From an uncultured Acidobacteriota bacterium (GTDB lineage: Bacteria > Acidobacteriota > Vicinamibacteria > Vicinamibacterales > UBA2999), in the NCBI GenBank assembly GCA_902826515.1, contig CADEFD010000014.1, positions 1 through 53,267 on the forward strand: a DNA stretch of 53,267 nucleotides, given 5' to 3'. This document shows positions 1-8,776 of this stretch, piece after piece (position 1 is the stretch's first letter; each line of letters opens with the position of its first letter). The notes beneath the pieces are model-generated. The model did no database searches. It saw only the letters and a program-made list of their open reading frames with translations, and had not been told where the DNA came from. The position numbers and the translations under genes are program-made.

Positions 1-276
1 CTCGTGGGCGATCCCAACAACCTGCGGCTCGAATGCCGGGTCAACGGCGAGCAGCGGCAGGACTGGACCACCAGCGACATGATTTTCAACTGCCGGCGGA
101 TGGTGAGTTTCGCCTCGCGCATGATGACGATCAAACCGGGCGATGTCTTCTTCACCGGCACCCCGCACGGCGTCATCTTCGGCAAGCCGAAGGCCGAGCA
201 GGTGTGGCTGAAGCCGGGCGACCGCGTGGTCTGCAGCGTCGAGAAGCTCGGCGAACTCGCGTTCTCACTCACCTGA
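1..276 (+). CDS. Fumarylacetoacetate hydrolase family protein, C-terminal fragment
   Basis: The reading frame is open from the left edge and stops at TGA 274-276, so only the last 91 codons are present. The visible part carries the family's C-terminal signature: a D-V-F-F-T-G-T-P-H-G-V run near residues 49-59 of the fragment, then a proline/glycine-rich turn (L-K-P-G-D-R-V) and a final beta strand. Family members hydrolyse or decarboxylate acylpyruvate-type substrates in aromatic catabolism using a metal bound by acidic residues. Those residues would lie in the missing N-terminal part, so the substrate cannot be told. The stop codon lies inside a palindrome shared with the convergent next gene. 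Confidence 0.85.
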   Translation, partial: LVGDPNNLRLECRVNGEQRQDWTTSDMIFNCRRMVSFASRMMTIKPGDVFFTGTPHGVIFGKPKAEQVWLKPGDRVVCSVEKLGELAFSLT

Positions 277-293
277 CGGGCCGGCCCGTCAGG
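272..293. terminator. 22-bp perfect palindrome holding both convergent stop codons
   Basis: The arms CCTGACGGGCC and GGCCCGTCAGG are perfect reverse complements. As RNA they would give a 9-bp stem with a CCGG loop on either strand. The TGA of the left gene (274-276) and the TGA of the right gene (TCA on plus, 289-291) sit at mirrored positions in the stem. There is no T-tract, so intrinsic termination is not certain. Position and symmetry suggest a bidirectional terminator or 3-prime-end stabiliser. Confidence 0.6.
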
Positions 294-660
294 GCTCGAC
301 CATCGCGCAGCCGAGCGCCACGGCCGAGGTGATGGTGAGGAGGCGGGGGTCGCCGAGCGCCTTCGCGTTGTCGAGGAAGCGCTCGATGCCGTCCGCTTCG
401 AGCGTCTCCGGCGTCAGATGCTGCACCTTCGAGAGCCGTCGCAGCTGCGACGTGGACAGCTTGCTCGCCAGATGCCGCGCCATGCACTCCGATCGCGTCG
501 GAGGCACGCCGGCCTTCAGCAGGCCGCGTTCGATCCGGGTCTGAGCGCTGGCGCATCCCCCCGCGAGGCCGACGGCCAGCACGACGAGCAGCGCCCGGGC
601 CACGCGCCGGGTCCGGGCTACGGTGTCCTGACACGGGCCGACGTGGTTCACGCTCGTCAT
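289..660 (-). CDS. Small predicted lipoprotein, function unknown
   Basis: This is a 123-residue protein with an arginine-containing N-terminus, a hydrophobic stretch (about residues 22-34) and a lipobox L-A-G-G-C ending at Cys36. It is therefore probably exported by Sec, lipidated and membrane-anchored. The mature part of about 88 residues is mostly polar, with two further cysteines near residues 59 and 118 that could pair. I recognise no domain. The ATG at 660 gives a long n-region before the signal; GTG codons at residues 4 and 20 are alternative starts, and the one at 20 would give a more typical signal length. It converges on the upstream hydrolase gene. Confidence 0.6.
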   Translation of the reverse strand: MTSVNHVGPCQDTVARTRRVARALLVVLAVGLAGGCASAQTRIERGLLKAGVPPTRSECMARHLASKLSTSQLRRLSKVQHLTPETLEADGIERFLDNAKALGDPRLLTITSAVALGCAMVEP

Positions 661-803
661 GCACGTCCTGGTGCTGCAAGCGGCGGGCCGAGACTTCGAG
701 GCAGCACCCTACCCACACTGTGTCGGCGGCGCCTCACTCGGTGTGAGGACGGCGCGCCGAAGCCCGCCCGCGCTAAACCCGCAGCCCGACCTTACGCCTG
801 GGC

Positions 804-3008
804 TTACTGTTCGGGGCTTCCGCTGTCGAGCAGATACCTGAGCGCGGCTCGAACGGCCAGGTGATCCGCGACACCGTGGGTGGCCTGCGACCGGCTGTGC
901 CCGACGGCGACCGTGACCGCAGACGCCGGCAGCGCGCGAAACAGGTCTTCATCAGTACGGTCGTCGCCGAAGGCCACCACGGCCGTCGGCGTCTCGGTCG
1001 GCTCGCTCACGTGGCGTCCGACCGCCGCCTTGCTCACGCCGCGCAGTCGCACTTCGACCACCTTCTTGCCTTCGAGCACCTCGAACGGCTGGTTGCTCAG
1101 CGCATCGCCAAGCAGCATCCGCAGTTCGTGGGCCTGCCGCGCCCCGAAATCCCGGCTGGCGCGGCGATAGTGCCAGGCCACCGACGCCGTCTTCGCCTCG
1201 ACGAACGAACCGGGCGTCGTGCGGCTGAACTGTTCGAGGATGGGCGTGAGCCGGGCCATCCACGTGGGGTCGAGATGCGCCGCGGCCTTCCAGCTTTCGC
1301 TGCCGCGCGGCCGCCACCAGTAGCCATGTTCCGCCCAGAGCGCCACGGGCAGCTCGCCCAGCCACACCTCCATCGTGTCGCGTGGCCGTCCGCTGACGAT
1401 GTCGATCTCGATACCGGGGCGTGCCGCCAGGTCACGCAGCAGCGTCAGCAGATCCTCGTCGGGTCCGGCCAGTCCCGGCGAACGGGCGAAGGGCACGAGC
1501 GTGCCGTCGTAGTCGAGCAGCACACGCAGCCGCGGCAGGGCGAGGGCGGCGTCGAGTGCCGCGGTCAGGCTCGGCGGCGGACGGCGCGCGGCCCGGCCGG
1601 AGGCCGGCGGTCTGGCCTCGTCGAGTGCGGTCAGGAAGGCTGCCGCCCAGGCATGGACATCGTGTTCGACGACACGTTTGCGCAGGCGCTGCATCCGCGA
1701 CCGCCGTTCGCCTTCCGGCATGGCGAGCGCGCGGCGGATGGCGCCCGCGACCGCCTCGACGTCATAGGGATTCACCACGACCGCGCCGTCGAGTTCGGCG
1801 GCGGCGCCGGCGAACTCGCTCAGCACGAGCACGCCCTCGTCACCGGTCTGCGACGCCACGTATTCCTTCGACACGAGATTCATGCCGTCGCGCAGCGGCG
1901 TGACCAGCATCACGTCGGCGGCGCCGTACAACGCCACGAGCTGACGCTCCGAGACCGACTGATGGACGTAGTGCACCGGCGTCGAGCGCAGCGTGCCGAA
2001 CTGGCCGTTGATGCGGCCGACGCTCTCTTCGACCTGGGTCCTGAACCGGCGGTAGGAATCGACCTCCCCGCGCGATGGCACCGCGACCTGGATGTAGCGG
2101 AGCTGGTCGCGAAGCGCCGGCTCCGCGGCGAGGAGTGTCTCGATGGCGTGGAGGCGCCGCGGAATACCTTTGGTGTAGTCGAGCCGGTCGACACCGAGCA
2201 CGATGCGGCGGCCACCGGCATCCTGCCGAATGGCGGCGACATCCGCGATGACGTCCGGTTCGCGCGCGAGCGCGGAGAAGCGCGGCGCGTCGATGCCCAT
2301 CGGAAACACGCCCAGCCGGACCTCGTGATCTTTCAACCGGACGCGGTCGATCTCCGTCTCGATGCCATCCACATGCAGCAGCGACGCCACGAAGTGACGC
2401 AGGTAGGCAAACGTATGGAAGCCGAGCAGGTCGGCACCGAGCAGGCCCACCAGCAGTTCGTGCCGCCACGGCAGGATGCGGAACACTTCGGACGAGGGAA
2501 ACGGCACGTGGAGAAAGAAGCCGATCCGCGCGCCCGGCAGGCGGTCGCGGAGCATGGCCGGCAGCAGCATCAACTGGTAGTCGTGCACCCAGATCGTGTC
2601 GCCGGGCCGGTAGTGGTACGCCACGACCTCGGCGAACGCGGCATTGGCCTGGCGGTAGGCCTCCCAGCCGGTGGCGTCCACCGGCACGCGGTCGATCAGG
2701 TAGTGGCAGAGCGGCCACAACACGCGGTTGGCGAACCCGTGGTAATGGCGCTGCACCGCCTCGACGTCGAAGTGCAGGGGCACGATGCGGCGCGCGTTCA
2801 GTTCCTCATCGAGCGCCGCCCGCTCCGTGGGATCGGCGTCGTGCGCATCGCCGGGCCATCCGATCCAGAGCCCATTCGACGATTCGTGCCACGGCGTGAG
2901 ACCGGTGGCCAGCCCGCCACTCGAGGGCCGCATCTCGACGCGGCCGTCGACCAGCGTGGCCGTGACCGGCAGGCGGTTCGACACGATGAGCAGGCGTTCG
3001 CTTGTCAT
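804..3008 (-). CDS. otsAB: Fused trehalose-6-phosphate synthase/phosphatase
   Basis: This 734-residue cytoplasmic enzyme makes trehalose from UDP-glucose and glucose 6-phosphate in two steps. Residues 1-465 are a GT20 synthase: S-N-R-L-P-V at 10-15, S-S-G-G-L-A-T-G-L at 29-37, W-V-H-D-Y-Q-L near 140-146, V-D-R-L-D-Y-T-K-G at 273-281 and L-R-D-G-M-N-L-V near 372-379. After a proline/arginine-rich linker (about 466-490) comes a HAD-type phosphatase with nucleophile motif D499-Y-D501-G-T, then S-G-R-P and a G-D-D-R-T-D-E-D motif near the C-terminus. Synthase and phosphatase are separate genes in E. coli, but fusions are known elsewhere. The gene is divergent from a MarR gene with a palindromic operator between them, suggesting shared control. 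No clear ribosome-binding site precedes the ATG. Confidence 0.95.
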   Translation of the reverse strand: MTSERLLIVSNRLPVTATLVDGRVEMRPSSGGLATGLTPWHESSNGLWIGWPGDAHDADPTERAALDEELNARRIVPLHFDVEAVQRHYHGFANRVLWPLCHYLIDRVPVDATGWEAYRQANAAFAEVVAYHYRPGDTIWVHDYQLMLLPAMLRDRLPGARIGFFLHVPFPSSEVFRILPWRHELLVGLLGADLLGFHTFAYLRHFVASLLHVDGIETEIDRVRLKDHEVRLGVFPMGIDAPRFSALAREPDVIADVAAIRQDAGGRRIVLGVDRLDYTKGIPRRLHAIETLLAAEPALRDQLRYIQVAVPSRGEVDSYRRFRTQVEESVGRINGQFGTLRSTPVHYVHQSVSERQLVALYGAADVMLVTPLRDGMNLVSKEYVASQTGDEGVLVLSEFAGAAAELDGAVVVNPYDVEAVAGAIRRALAMPEGERRSRMQRLRKRVVEHDVHAWAAAFLTALDEARPPASGRAARRPPPSLTAALDAALALPRLRVLLDYDGTLVPFARSPGLAGPDEDLLTLLRDLAARPGIEIDIVSGRPRDTMEVWLGELPVALWAEHGYWWRPRGSESWKAAAHLDPTWMARLTPILEQFSRTTPGSFVEAKTASVAWHYRRASRDFGARQAHELRMLLGDALSNQPFEVLEGKKVVEVRLRGVSKAAVGRHVSEPTETPTAVVAFGDDRTDEDLFRALPASAVTVAVGHSRSQATHGVADHLAVRAALRYLLDSGSPEQ

Positions 3009-3030
3009 GACCGGCAGCGTAGCATATAGT
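3002..3030 (+). promoter_or_regulatory. Sigma70-like promoter of the MarR gene
   Basis: TTGTCA at 3002-3007 and TATAGT at 3025-3030 are separated by 17 bp, each one base from consensus. Transcription would begin near 3037, about 8 nt before the MarR start codon, so the transcript would be nearly leaderless. The -35 box overlaps the start codon of the divergent otsAB gene. The -10 box overlaps the left end of the 18-bp palindrome. The call rests on sequence match only. Confidence 0.55.
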
Positions 3031-3044
3031 TTGACGTCAAACTA
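3027..3044. promoter_or_regulatory. Perfect 18-bp palindromic operator (MarR-type)
   Basis: TAGTTTGACGTCAAACTA is a perfect inverted repeat ending at the base before the MarR ATG (3045), and it lies 18 bp from the otsAB start on the other strand. It overlaps the predicted -10 element and start site of the MarR promoter. MarR-family dimers typically bind 16-20 bp palindromes of this style, so autorepression with co-control of otsAB is the natural reading. Confidence 0.7.
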
Positions 3045-3572
3045 ATGACCACGCCACGCCCGCACATGCCGTTGCTGCCGCCACTGCCCGAGGTGCTGGC
3101 CTTCATGCAGGTGCTGTGGCGCGTCGCGCACCGGCTCGATCAGACGTCGAAACGGATGCGCACGCAGATCGGCATTACCGGCCCGCAGCGGCTCGTGCTG
3201 CGTGTGGTCGGACTCTATCCGGGTGTGTCGGCCGGAGACCTCGCGGCGATCCTGCACGTGCACCCCAGCACGCTGACGGGCGTGCTGCACCGGCTCCAGA
3301 CCCTGCGGCTGCTGAACCGCCGGGCCGATCCGCAGGACCGCCGGCGCGCGGTGCTCCACCTGACCGTGGGCGGCCACGACGCCAATGCCAGGACGTCTGG
3401 CACGGTGGAGGCGGCCGTGGCCACGGCCATCGAGAGCTGCAGCGATCGTGATGTGGCGGCCGCTGCCCGGGTACTCGTCGCTGTCGCCATGCGCCTCGAG
3501 CATGGCGCCACTTCCAGGAGCGGCCGACCGGCGGCTCCACGAAAGCGAGGACGCCATGGTGATGGGGACTGA
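3045..3572 (+). CDS. MarR-family transcriptional regulator
   Basis: This 175-residue protein has a winged-helix core. It starts with a helical dimerisation segment (about 15-45), then the recognition region with V-S-A-G-D-L-A-A-I-L-H-V-H-P-S-T-L-T-G-V (about 61-80) and a wing carrying R-R-A-D-P-Q-D-R-R-R-A (about 92-102), the usual D-x-R-D/R motif of the family. A basic C-terminal tail follows. The start codon directly abuts a perfect palindrome and has no Shine-Dalgarno sequence; ATG at 3066 is an alternative. The last 17 nt overlap the mscS gene, so it heads an operon of osmotic-stress genes and is divergent from otsAB. The ligand is unknown. Confidence 0.88.
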   Translation: MTTPRPHMPLLPPLPEVLAFMQVLWRVAHRLDQTSKRMRTQIGITGPQRLVLRVVGLYPGVSAGDLAAILHVHPSTLTGVLHRLQTLRLLNRRADPQDRRRAVLHLTVGGHDANARTSGTVEAAVATAIESCSDRDVAAAARVLVAVAMRLEHGATSRSGRPAAPRKRGRHGDGD

Positions 3573-4611
3573 TTTCGGCCCGCTTGCGTCGACGATCCGG
3601 CCGCTCCTGCTGACACTCGTCACCCTGGCGGCAGCGTGGGCCGGAGGCCGGCTGCTCGCCGCGCTCATCACGGCCCGCCTGCCGGCGTGGCAGGCAACGC
3701 GGCCCGGCCACTGGCCGCCGGCACTCGGTCACCTGCTGCGGGCCCGCCTGCCGATCTGGGCCCTGCTGACCGGGATCTGGCTGGCCTCCGGGTATTGGCC
3801 GCTCACGCCGGAAGGCCGGGTCTTCGTGGCGCGGGCACTCTTCGCCGCCGGCGCGCTCTCGGTCACGCTGGCCGCCGCGCAGGTGGCCAGCATCCTCGTC
3901 GATACCTGGGGGGCGACCCTGGCGCCCGCGCTCCCGGTGACCAGCCTCACCCGGAACATCGTCTGGTCGCTCGTGGCAGTGACCGGAGGGCTCGTGATTC
4001 TCAACGGGCTCGGCCTGTCGATTACGCCGATGCTCACCGCACTCGGCGTAGGTGGTCTGGCGGTCGCGCTCGCCCTGCAGGAGCCGCTCTCGAACTTCTT
4101 CGCCGGGTTCTTCATCTCGCTGGCCGGCCAGATACGTGTGGGCGACTACATCACGCTCGACAGCGGACAGGGCGGCTACGTCGTGGACTTCTCCTGGCGA
4201 TCGACGCGGATCCGGATGCTCGCGAACAATCTCATCGTCGTGCCCAACTCACGGCTGGCACAGGCCATCGTCGTGAATCACCAGCTGCCGGCGGAGGACC
4301 TGGCCGTGCTGGTCGAGGTGGGTGTCGACTACGCCAGTGACCTGGCGCACGTCGAGCGCGTCGTCGCCGACGTCGGACGGGCTGTCATGCGCGAGGTGGA
4401 AGGCGGCGTGCCGGCCTTCGAGCCGTTCGTGCGCTTCCACACGTTCGGGGAGTCGAGCGTGGACTTCACGGTCATTCTGCGCGCGAGCGAGTTCACCGGA
4501 CAGTACCTGGTGAAGCACGAATTCGTGAAGCGGCTGCACGCGCGCTTCCGCTCCGAGGGCATCGTGATTCCGTTCCCGATTCGCACGGTGCACAATGCCA
4601 TGGCGGCGTAG
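3556..4611 (+). CDS. mscS: MscS-family mechanosensitive channel
   Basis: A 351-residue inner-membrane channel expected to open under membrane tension and release solutes on hypo-osmotic shock. N-terminal hydrophobic segments precede the pore region: a glycine/alanine-rich pore helix (T-A-L-G-V-G-G-L-A-V-A-L-A-L-Q), then P-L-S-N-F-F-A-G-F-F-I and the beta-domain motif I-R-V-G-D-Y-I and V-P-N-S. The mixed alpha/beta cytoplasmic domain ends in P-F-P-I-R-T. I chose ATG 3556 because a GCGAGG ribosome site lies 5 nt upstream and an earlier in-frame ATG at 3385 would read through the MarR frame. It overlaps the MarR gene by 17 nt, which suggests translational coupling. Confidence 0.92.
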   Translation: MVMGTDFGPLASTIRPLLLTLVTLAAAWAGGRLLAALITARLPAWQATRPGHWPPALGHLLRARLPIWALLTGIWLASGYWPLTPEGRVFVARALFAAGALSVTLAAAQVASILVDTWGATLAPALPVTSLTRNIVWSLVAVTGGLVILNGLGLSITPMLTALGVGGLAVALALQEPLSNFFAGFFISLAGQIRVGDYITLDSGQGGYVVDFSWRSTRIRMLANNLIVVPNSRLAQAIVVNHQLPAEDLAVLVEVGVDYASDLAHVERVVADVGRAVMREVEGGVPAFEPFVRFHTFGESSVDFTVILRASEFTGQYLVKHEFVKRLHARFRSEGIVIPFPIRTVHNAMAA

Positions 4612-4620
4612 GATGCACAC

Positions 4621-5943
4621 ATGGCCTCCCCCACCAACACGGCTCCGCAGCTGCCGGACAAGCTGCTCGCCTCTGTGGGCCTCAGATTGCGCCTGGCCGC
4701 GGCCAGCGTGGCCATCCTCGCCGCCGGCAGCGCTGTGGCGCCGCGCGAGGCGGCGGCGCCGTCACGCACCGAAGAGCGCGCCAATCCATTGATCGAAGAG
4801 CAGGTGGCGGTCGAGCCCCCGGTGGCCCTCCCGTTCACCGGCGTGCGTGACGCGGCGCTCCTGTCGCGCACGCACGTCGTCGAGGTCCTGCCGGTTCGAG
4901 CGTCCGCACCCGACGGCGTCGCGGACGACGCCGGCACGCCGCCGCCGGCCCGGCTCGCCGGCGCCGGCGTGGTCGTCAGCGACGGCCACGTGCTGACACA
5001 CGCCCTCGCCCTCGATGGCCGGCTCGCGGCCCGCATCCTGACGGCGGACGGGCGCGCCGACGACGCCGTGCTGGCGGCATATGACCCGGCAACCGGAATA
5101 GTGCTGCTGCGCACGGCACCAGGACTGGCGCCGCCGGCCGTCATGGCCAGCGCGTCACCGGGCGCCGGTGCCATGGGCGTCGCCGTGGGCCACACCGGCG
5201 GCCGCCCCGTCGCCATGCCCGCGTTCGTCGCCTCCGCTGACGAGCGCGGCGTGATCGTCACCGCGATCGGGCCGGGCGCTGCGCCGGGCCTCCCCGTGTT
5301 CACCCTTGAAGGGGCGCTCGTCGGTATTCTCGGCGCGCCGGGCAACGGCGAGGTCACGCTGGCGACGCGGGTCGTGGACCGGCTGATCGCCCGCGCCGCG
5401 GCCGGCGATGTGCCGCGCTCGGTGGGCCTCACCGTGCAGCGGCTGGACGGGGCACTGACCCGAGCCTTCGGATCGCGCGGCGTGCTGGTGGCGAGTGTGG
5501 TTCCGGACGGGCCGGCCGCCACCGCGGGTATCGTGTCCGGGGACGTGCTCGTCGGCGTGGATGGGCGGACGATCACGTCACTGGAAGAGGCGCGCGACGC
5601 GCTGGCGACCGCCGCGACGGCGCCGGCCACCACGTTGCGGATCGTGCGCCGGGGCCGGGAGACCGCCATCACCGTGTCGGCGGTCTCGAGCTACACCCTC
5701 GCCCATCTGTCACGCCGCGGTGACGCCGACGACACGGCGCGGCCGGCTGGCGCGGTGCTGCCGGCCTCGCTGCTCTCAACACTGAATCTTCCCGCGGACA
5801 CCCGCGTGCTCTCGATCAACGGCAGTGCCGCCGCCTCGCGCGCGCAGGCCGAACGGGCGCTGGCGCTGCGCCGCCCGGTGGACGTGCTGCACGTGCGCGA
5901 TGTCCGCGGGACGTACTTCGTCGCCGTCGAGCGTGCGCGATGA
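4621..5943 (+). CDS. HtrA/DegP-like PDZ protein with degenerate protease domain
   Basis: This 440-residue protein has an N-terminal hydrophobic segment (about 24-45; signal or anchor), a trypsin-like beta-barrel region (about 75-260), a PDZ domain (about 265-355; G-V-L-V-A-S-V-V-P-D-G-P-A-A-T-A-G-I) and possibly a second divergent PDZ to the end. In the protease region a histidine (H127, in V-L-T-H-A-L) and an aspartate (D155, in Y-D-P-A-T-G-I) align with the family pattern. The G-N-S-G-G serine motif is replaced by a serine-free G-P-G-A-A-P-G-L-P-V stretch at 217-226. It is therefore probably a non-catalytic envelope scaffold or sensor. It sits 9 nt after mscS and overlaps the next gene by 4 nt. 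Confidence 0.72.
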   Translation: MASPTNTAPQLPDKLLASVGLRLRLAAASVAILAAGSAVAPREAAAPSRTEERANPLIEEQVAVEPPVALPFTGVRDAALLSRTHVVEVLPVRASAPDGVADDAGTPPPARLAGAGVVVSDGHVLTHALALDGRLAARILTADGRADDAVLAAYDPATGIVLLRTAPGLAPPAVMASASPGAGAMGVAVGHTGGRPVAMPAFVASADERGVIVTAIGPGAAPGLPVFTLEGALVGILGAPGNGEVTLATRVVDRLIARAAAGDVPRSVGLTVQRLDGALTRAFGSRGVLVASVVPDGPAATAGIVSGDVLVGVDGRTITSLEEARDALATAATAPATTLRIVRRGRETAITVSAVSSYTLAHLSRRGDADDTARPAGAVLPASLLSTLNLPADTRVLSINGSAAASRAQAERALALRRPVDVLHVRDVRGTYFVAVERAR

Positions 5944-7157
5944 ACGAAATCCTGTCGGTCGGCCTCATTCTGATGGCGGCGCTCGTCGCCGGGCACCTCG
6001 CACAGCTCATCCGCATTCCGGAAGTGACCGGGTACCTGCTCGTGGGTGTCGTCATCGGGCCCTCGGCGCTCGACTTCATCTCGCACGGCAACCTCGCGAC
6101 GCTTGGTTTTCTCGGCGACGTCGCGCTCGGCCTCATCCTCTTCAACATCGGCGCAATCTTCGAGGCCGGCAACTTCCGCCGTGTCGGTCCAGGCGTGGTG
6201 CGCGTCACGCTGTGGGAAGCGACGCTCGCCTTCGTGCTGGTGGCAGCCGCGCTGCTGCTGAGCGGTCTGTCACTGCCCCTCGCGCTGCTGCTGGGCGTGG
6301 TCGCGATGGAGACCGCGCCGGCCACGACGCTGATGGTGCTCAACGAATACGACGCCCGCGGCCCGATGACCGACCGGCTGCTGGCGCTCGTCGCGCTGAA
6401 CAACATGTACGTGCTGATGACTTTCGGTCTGGTGTCGGCGGCGCTCACCTTCGCGCAGTCGCCGGGCGACGACTGGATGTGGTCGGGCTACAGCGCCCTG
6501 CACGGCCTGCTCTGGACGACCCTCGGGTCGGTCGCACTCGGCGCGCTGCTCGGCCTGGCCATGGATTTCTGGGCGACGCGCGCCAAGGAGTCCGGCGAGG
6601 CGATGATTCTGTCGATCGGCACCGTGCTCATCGCCGTCGGGGCATCGCGCTGGCTGGGCCTCTCGCCACTCTTTGCGACGCTCGCCCTCGGCGCCACGGT
6701 CGCGAACGCGTCGGAACACGGCGGACGCCTGCTGAAGGCCCTGGGCCGGGCCGACCCCCCGCTCTATGCGGCCTTCTTCGTCCTCGCCGGGGCCGAACTC
6801 GTGCCGTCGTCGGTCCTCGGCCTCGGTGCCGCCGGCGTCGCCTACACCGTCGCCCGGGCCGTCGGCAAGATCGTCGGCGCGCGCCTCGGCATGCGCGACC
6901 AGAACGTGGCGCCGCTCGTCCGGTCGCAGCTCGGCTTCTGCATCGTGTCGTCGTCGTCGCTGGCCGTGGGGCTGACGCTGCAGATCCGCTCGGCGTTTCC
7001 GGCCTACGCGACCACCGTCACCGGCATCGTGCTCGCAGCCGTCGTGATCTTCGAAATCGCCGGACCTCTGCTGATGCGGCGCGCCCTCTTCCTGACTGGG
7101 GAAGCGACCACCGTGCCCACGCCGCTCGATCCCTCCACGAGCGTCGAACCCGCATGA
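5940..7157 (+). CDS. CPA2-type monovalent cation/proton antiporter
   Basis: A 405-residue inner-membrane protein with about 11-12 hydrophobic segments. It opens with the Kef/CPA2 pattern (P-E-V-T-G-Y-L-L-V-G-V-V-I-G-P near residues 27-41) and continues with the unwound-helix region L-G-L-I-L-F-N-I-G. It ends shortly after the last helix and lacks the cytoplasmic TrkA-N/RCK domain of full Kef channels, so it is a bare exchanger for Na+ or K+ against protons. The ATG overlaps the preceding stop as ATGA. Its place beside MscS and trehalose genes fits ionic or osmotic homeostasis. The ion is not determinable. Confidence 0.87.
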   Translation: MNEILSVGLILMAALVAGHLAQLIRIPEVTGYLLVGVVIGPSALDFISHGNLATLGFLGDVALGLILFNIGAIFEAGNFRRVGPGVVRVTLWEATLAFVLVAAALLLSGLSLPLALLLGVVAMETAPATTLMVLNEYDARGPMTDRLLALVALNNMYVLMTFGLVSAALTFAQSPGDDWMWSGYSALHGLLWTTLGSVALGALLGLAMDFWATRAKESGEAMILSIGTVLIAVGASRWLGLSPLFATLALGATVANASEHGGRLLKALGRADPPLYAAFFVLAGAELVPSSVLGLGAAGVAYTVARAVGKIVGARLGMRDQNVAPLVRSQLGFCIVSSSSLAVGLTLQIRSAFPAYATTVTGIVLAAVVIFEIAGPLLMRRALFLTGEATTVPTPLDPSTSVEPA

Positions 7158-7265
7158 GCGGCCGCCGGCCCTCCCCGCGTCCGCGAGCCGCGCCGCGTCG
7201 ACGGCGCCGGCCGTTTGCGCCCCACGGCCGCGGACGGTAGCATCCGGAGCAGGGAGACCTGATAC

Positions 7266-7928
7266 ATGTTCGAGTCGAGCACGCTTCTGGCATCGCTGCG
7301 CGAGACATGGGCCCGCATCCTGACGGTCGTGCCCGATGTCGCGCTGGCGCTGGTGCTGCTGGTGGCGGGGTGGATGCTCGCGCGGTTTTTGCGCCGCCTC
7401 TGCACGCGCGTGCTGCGCCTGATGCGCGTCGATGACCTGGCTGAACGTTCCGGCTTCGAGGACTTCCTCGTGCGCGGCGGCGTCGATGCCACGGCCGTGA
7501 CGCTCATCGCCGGCGCCGTGTACTGGACCGTGCTGCTCGGCGTGTTTCTCGCCCTGCTCGACGCGCTCGGCCTGCGCGCCGCCAATCTGCTGCTCGAGCG
7601 GATCGCCGGCTTCATCCCGAACCTCGTGGTGGCCGTCGGCATCCTCGTGTTCGGGTCCCTGCTGGCGCGTATCGCCGGCGGCCTCGTCTACAGCTATCTC
7701 AGCAACATCGGCACGCCGGCAGCGGCGCCTGTTGGCGCGCTGGCGCGGTATGCGGTGTTCGCCTTCGTGGTGTTCATGGCGGCCGAGCAACTCACCATCC
7801 GCAGCGAGGTCCTGGTGTCGGGCTTCCAGATCGCGTTCGCGGCGGTGTGCCTGGCGGCGGCGCTGGCCTTCGGCCTCGGCGGACGCGAGTGGGCGGCGCA
7901 GGTGATTGAGCGCTACACTCGCAAGTAG
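7266..7928 (+). CDS. TM-helix repeat membrane protein (MscS-associated type)
   Basis: A 220-residue integral membrane protein with four or five hydrophobic segments (about 21-42, 75-100, 113-138, 155-172, 183-203). The pattern resembles the conserved TM-helix domain found alone or fused to MscS channels, with glycine-rich segments such as F-I-P-N-L-V-V-A-V-G-I-L-V-F-G. It has no cytoplasmic beta domain and so is not itself a complete MscS channel. GGGAG lies 9 nt before the ATG. A paralogue of similar length and order lies in the trehalose operon at 26581-27285. It may partner a channel or transporter; the function is unproven. Confidence 0.75.
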   Translation: MFESSTLLASLRETWARILTVVPDVALALVLLVAGWMLARFLRRLCTRVLRLMRVDDLAERSGFEDFLVRGGVDATAVTLIAGAVYWTVLLGVFLALLDALGLRAANLLLERIAGFIPNLVVAVGILVFGSLLARIAGGLVYSYLSNIGTPAAAPVGALARYAVFAFVVFMAAEQLTIRSEVLVSGFQIAFAAVCLAAALAFGLGGREWAAQVIERYTRK

Positions 7929-7933
7929 CGCGC

Positions 7934-8776
7934 ATGATCATCGACTGCCATACGCACGTCAACCGCTACGAAGACGAGTCCGCCGCGGCCCTGCCCGAAT
8001 GCCTCGATCGGCTGCTGACGTCGATGCGCCGCAACCGCGTCGATGCCGCGCTGGTCCTGACGTCCTACACGGTGAATCCGGGCCGGCCGTCGACGCGCGA
8101 TGTCGTCGCCGCCACGGCGCACCTGCCCAACGTGCATGTCGTGGCGGGCCTCTCGTGGTCGACGTTTTCGAGCGCCGACGTCGAGGACCTTCGCACGCTG
8201 CTCGACGCCAAGGCGATCAAGGCGCTCAAGATCTATCCCGGGTACGAGCCCTTCTATCCGGCGGATCGGCGGCTGGCGCCGGCCTATGAACTGGCCGAAG
8301 CCTACGATGTGCCGGTCATGATTCACTCCGGCGACACCTACGCGCCGCGGGGCAAGGTCAAATATTCGCATCCGCTGCACGTGGACGACGTCGCCGTGGA
8401 CTTCCCGCGCGTGCGGTTCCTGATCTGCCACCTCGGCAATCCGTGGTTCCGCGACTGCATGGAAGTGATCTACAAGAACGACAACGTCTACACCGACATC
8501 TCCGGGCTGGTCCTCGGCAACTTCACCGATCGCTTCGAGGCCTACATGCGCCAGCAGTTCAAGGAGATGGTGTCATGGGGCATCAACCCCGCCAAGGTGC
8601 TCTATGGCACCGACTGGCCCATCTCCTCGATGGAGTCGTATCTCCAGTTCATGGACGAGCTGCCGTTGCCGCCGTCCGACCGCGAGATGATGCTGCACGA
8701 GAACGCGGCGCGCCTCTTCAAGCTCGACGTGGCGCCGAAGGCCACCGGCCTGCGCTCCATCCTGAACCGCTTCTGA
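7934..8776 (+). CDS. Amidohydrolase-family metal-dependent hydrolase
   Basis: This 280-residue TIM-barrel protein of the ACMSD/amidohydrolase-2 group has metal-ligand motifs: D-C-H-T-H at residues 4-8, H-S-G near 132-134, C-H-L-G-N-P-W near 161-167 and G-T-D-W-P near 221-225. Such enzymes hydrolyse or decarboxylate small organic acids and lactones. No substrate can be assigned. It follows the TM-helix gene after 5 nt, so it is probably the last gene of the MarR-led operon. It converges on the GNAT-nitrilase gene with only 7 nt between stop codons. Confidence 0.85.
   Translation: MIIDCHTHVNRYEDESAAALPECLDRLLTSMRRNRVDAALVLTSYTVNPGRPSTRDVVAATAHLPNVHVVAGLSWSTFSSADVEDLRTLLDAKAIKALKIYPGYEPFYPADRRLAPAYELAEAYDVPVMIHSGDTYAPRGKVKYSHPLHVDDVAVDFPRVRFLICHLGNPWFRDCMEVIYKNDNVYTDISGLVLGNFTDRFEAYMRQQFKEMVSWGINPAKVLYGTDWPISSMESYLQFMDELPLPPSDREMMLHENAARLFKLDVAPKATGLRSILNRF

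Noticed and set aside
861..3029. 722-codon open frame antisense to otsAB
   Set aside because: It is low in recognisable domains, rich in Arg/Gln/His/Val/Ala as expected for a mirror of GC-rich codons, and lies fully opposite a strongly recognised enzyme.
7210..7240. Inverted repeat CGGCCGT/ACGGCCG before the TM-helix gene
   Set aside because: It could be a terminator, but it has no T-tract and is common in sequence this GC-rich; position alone is weak evidence.
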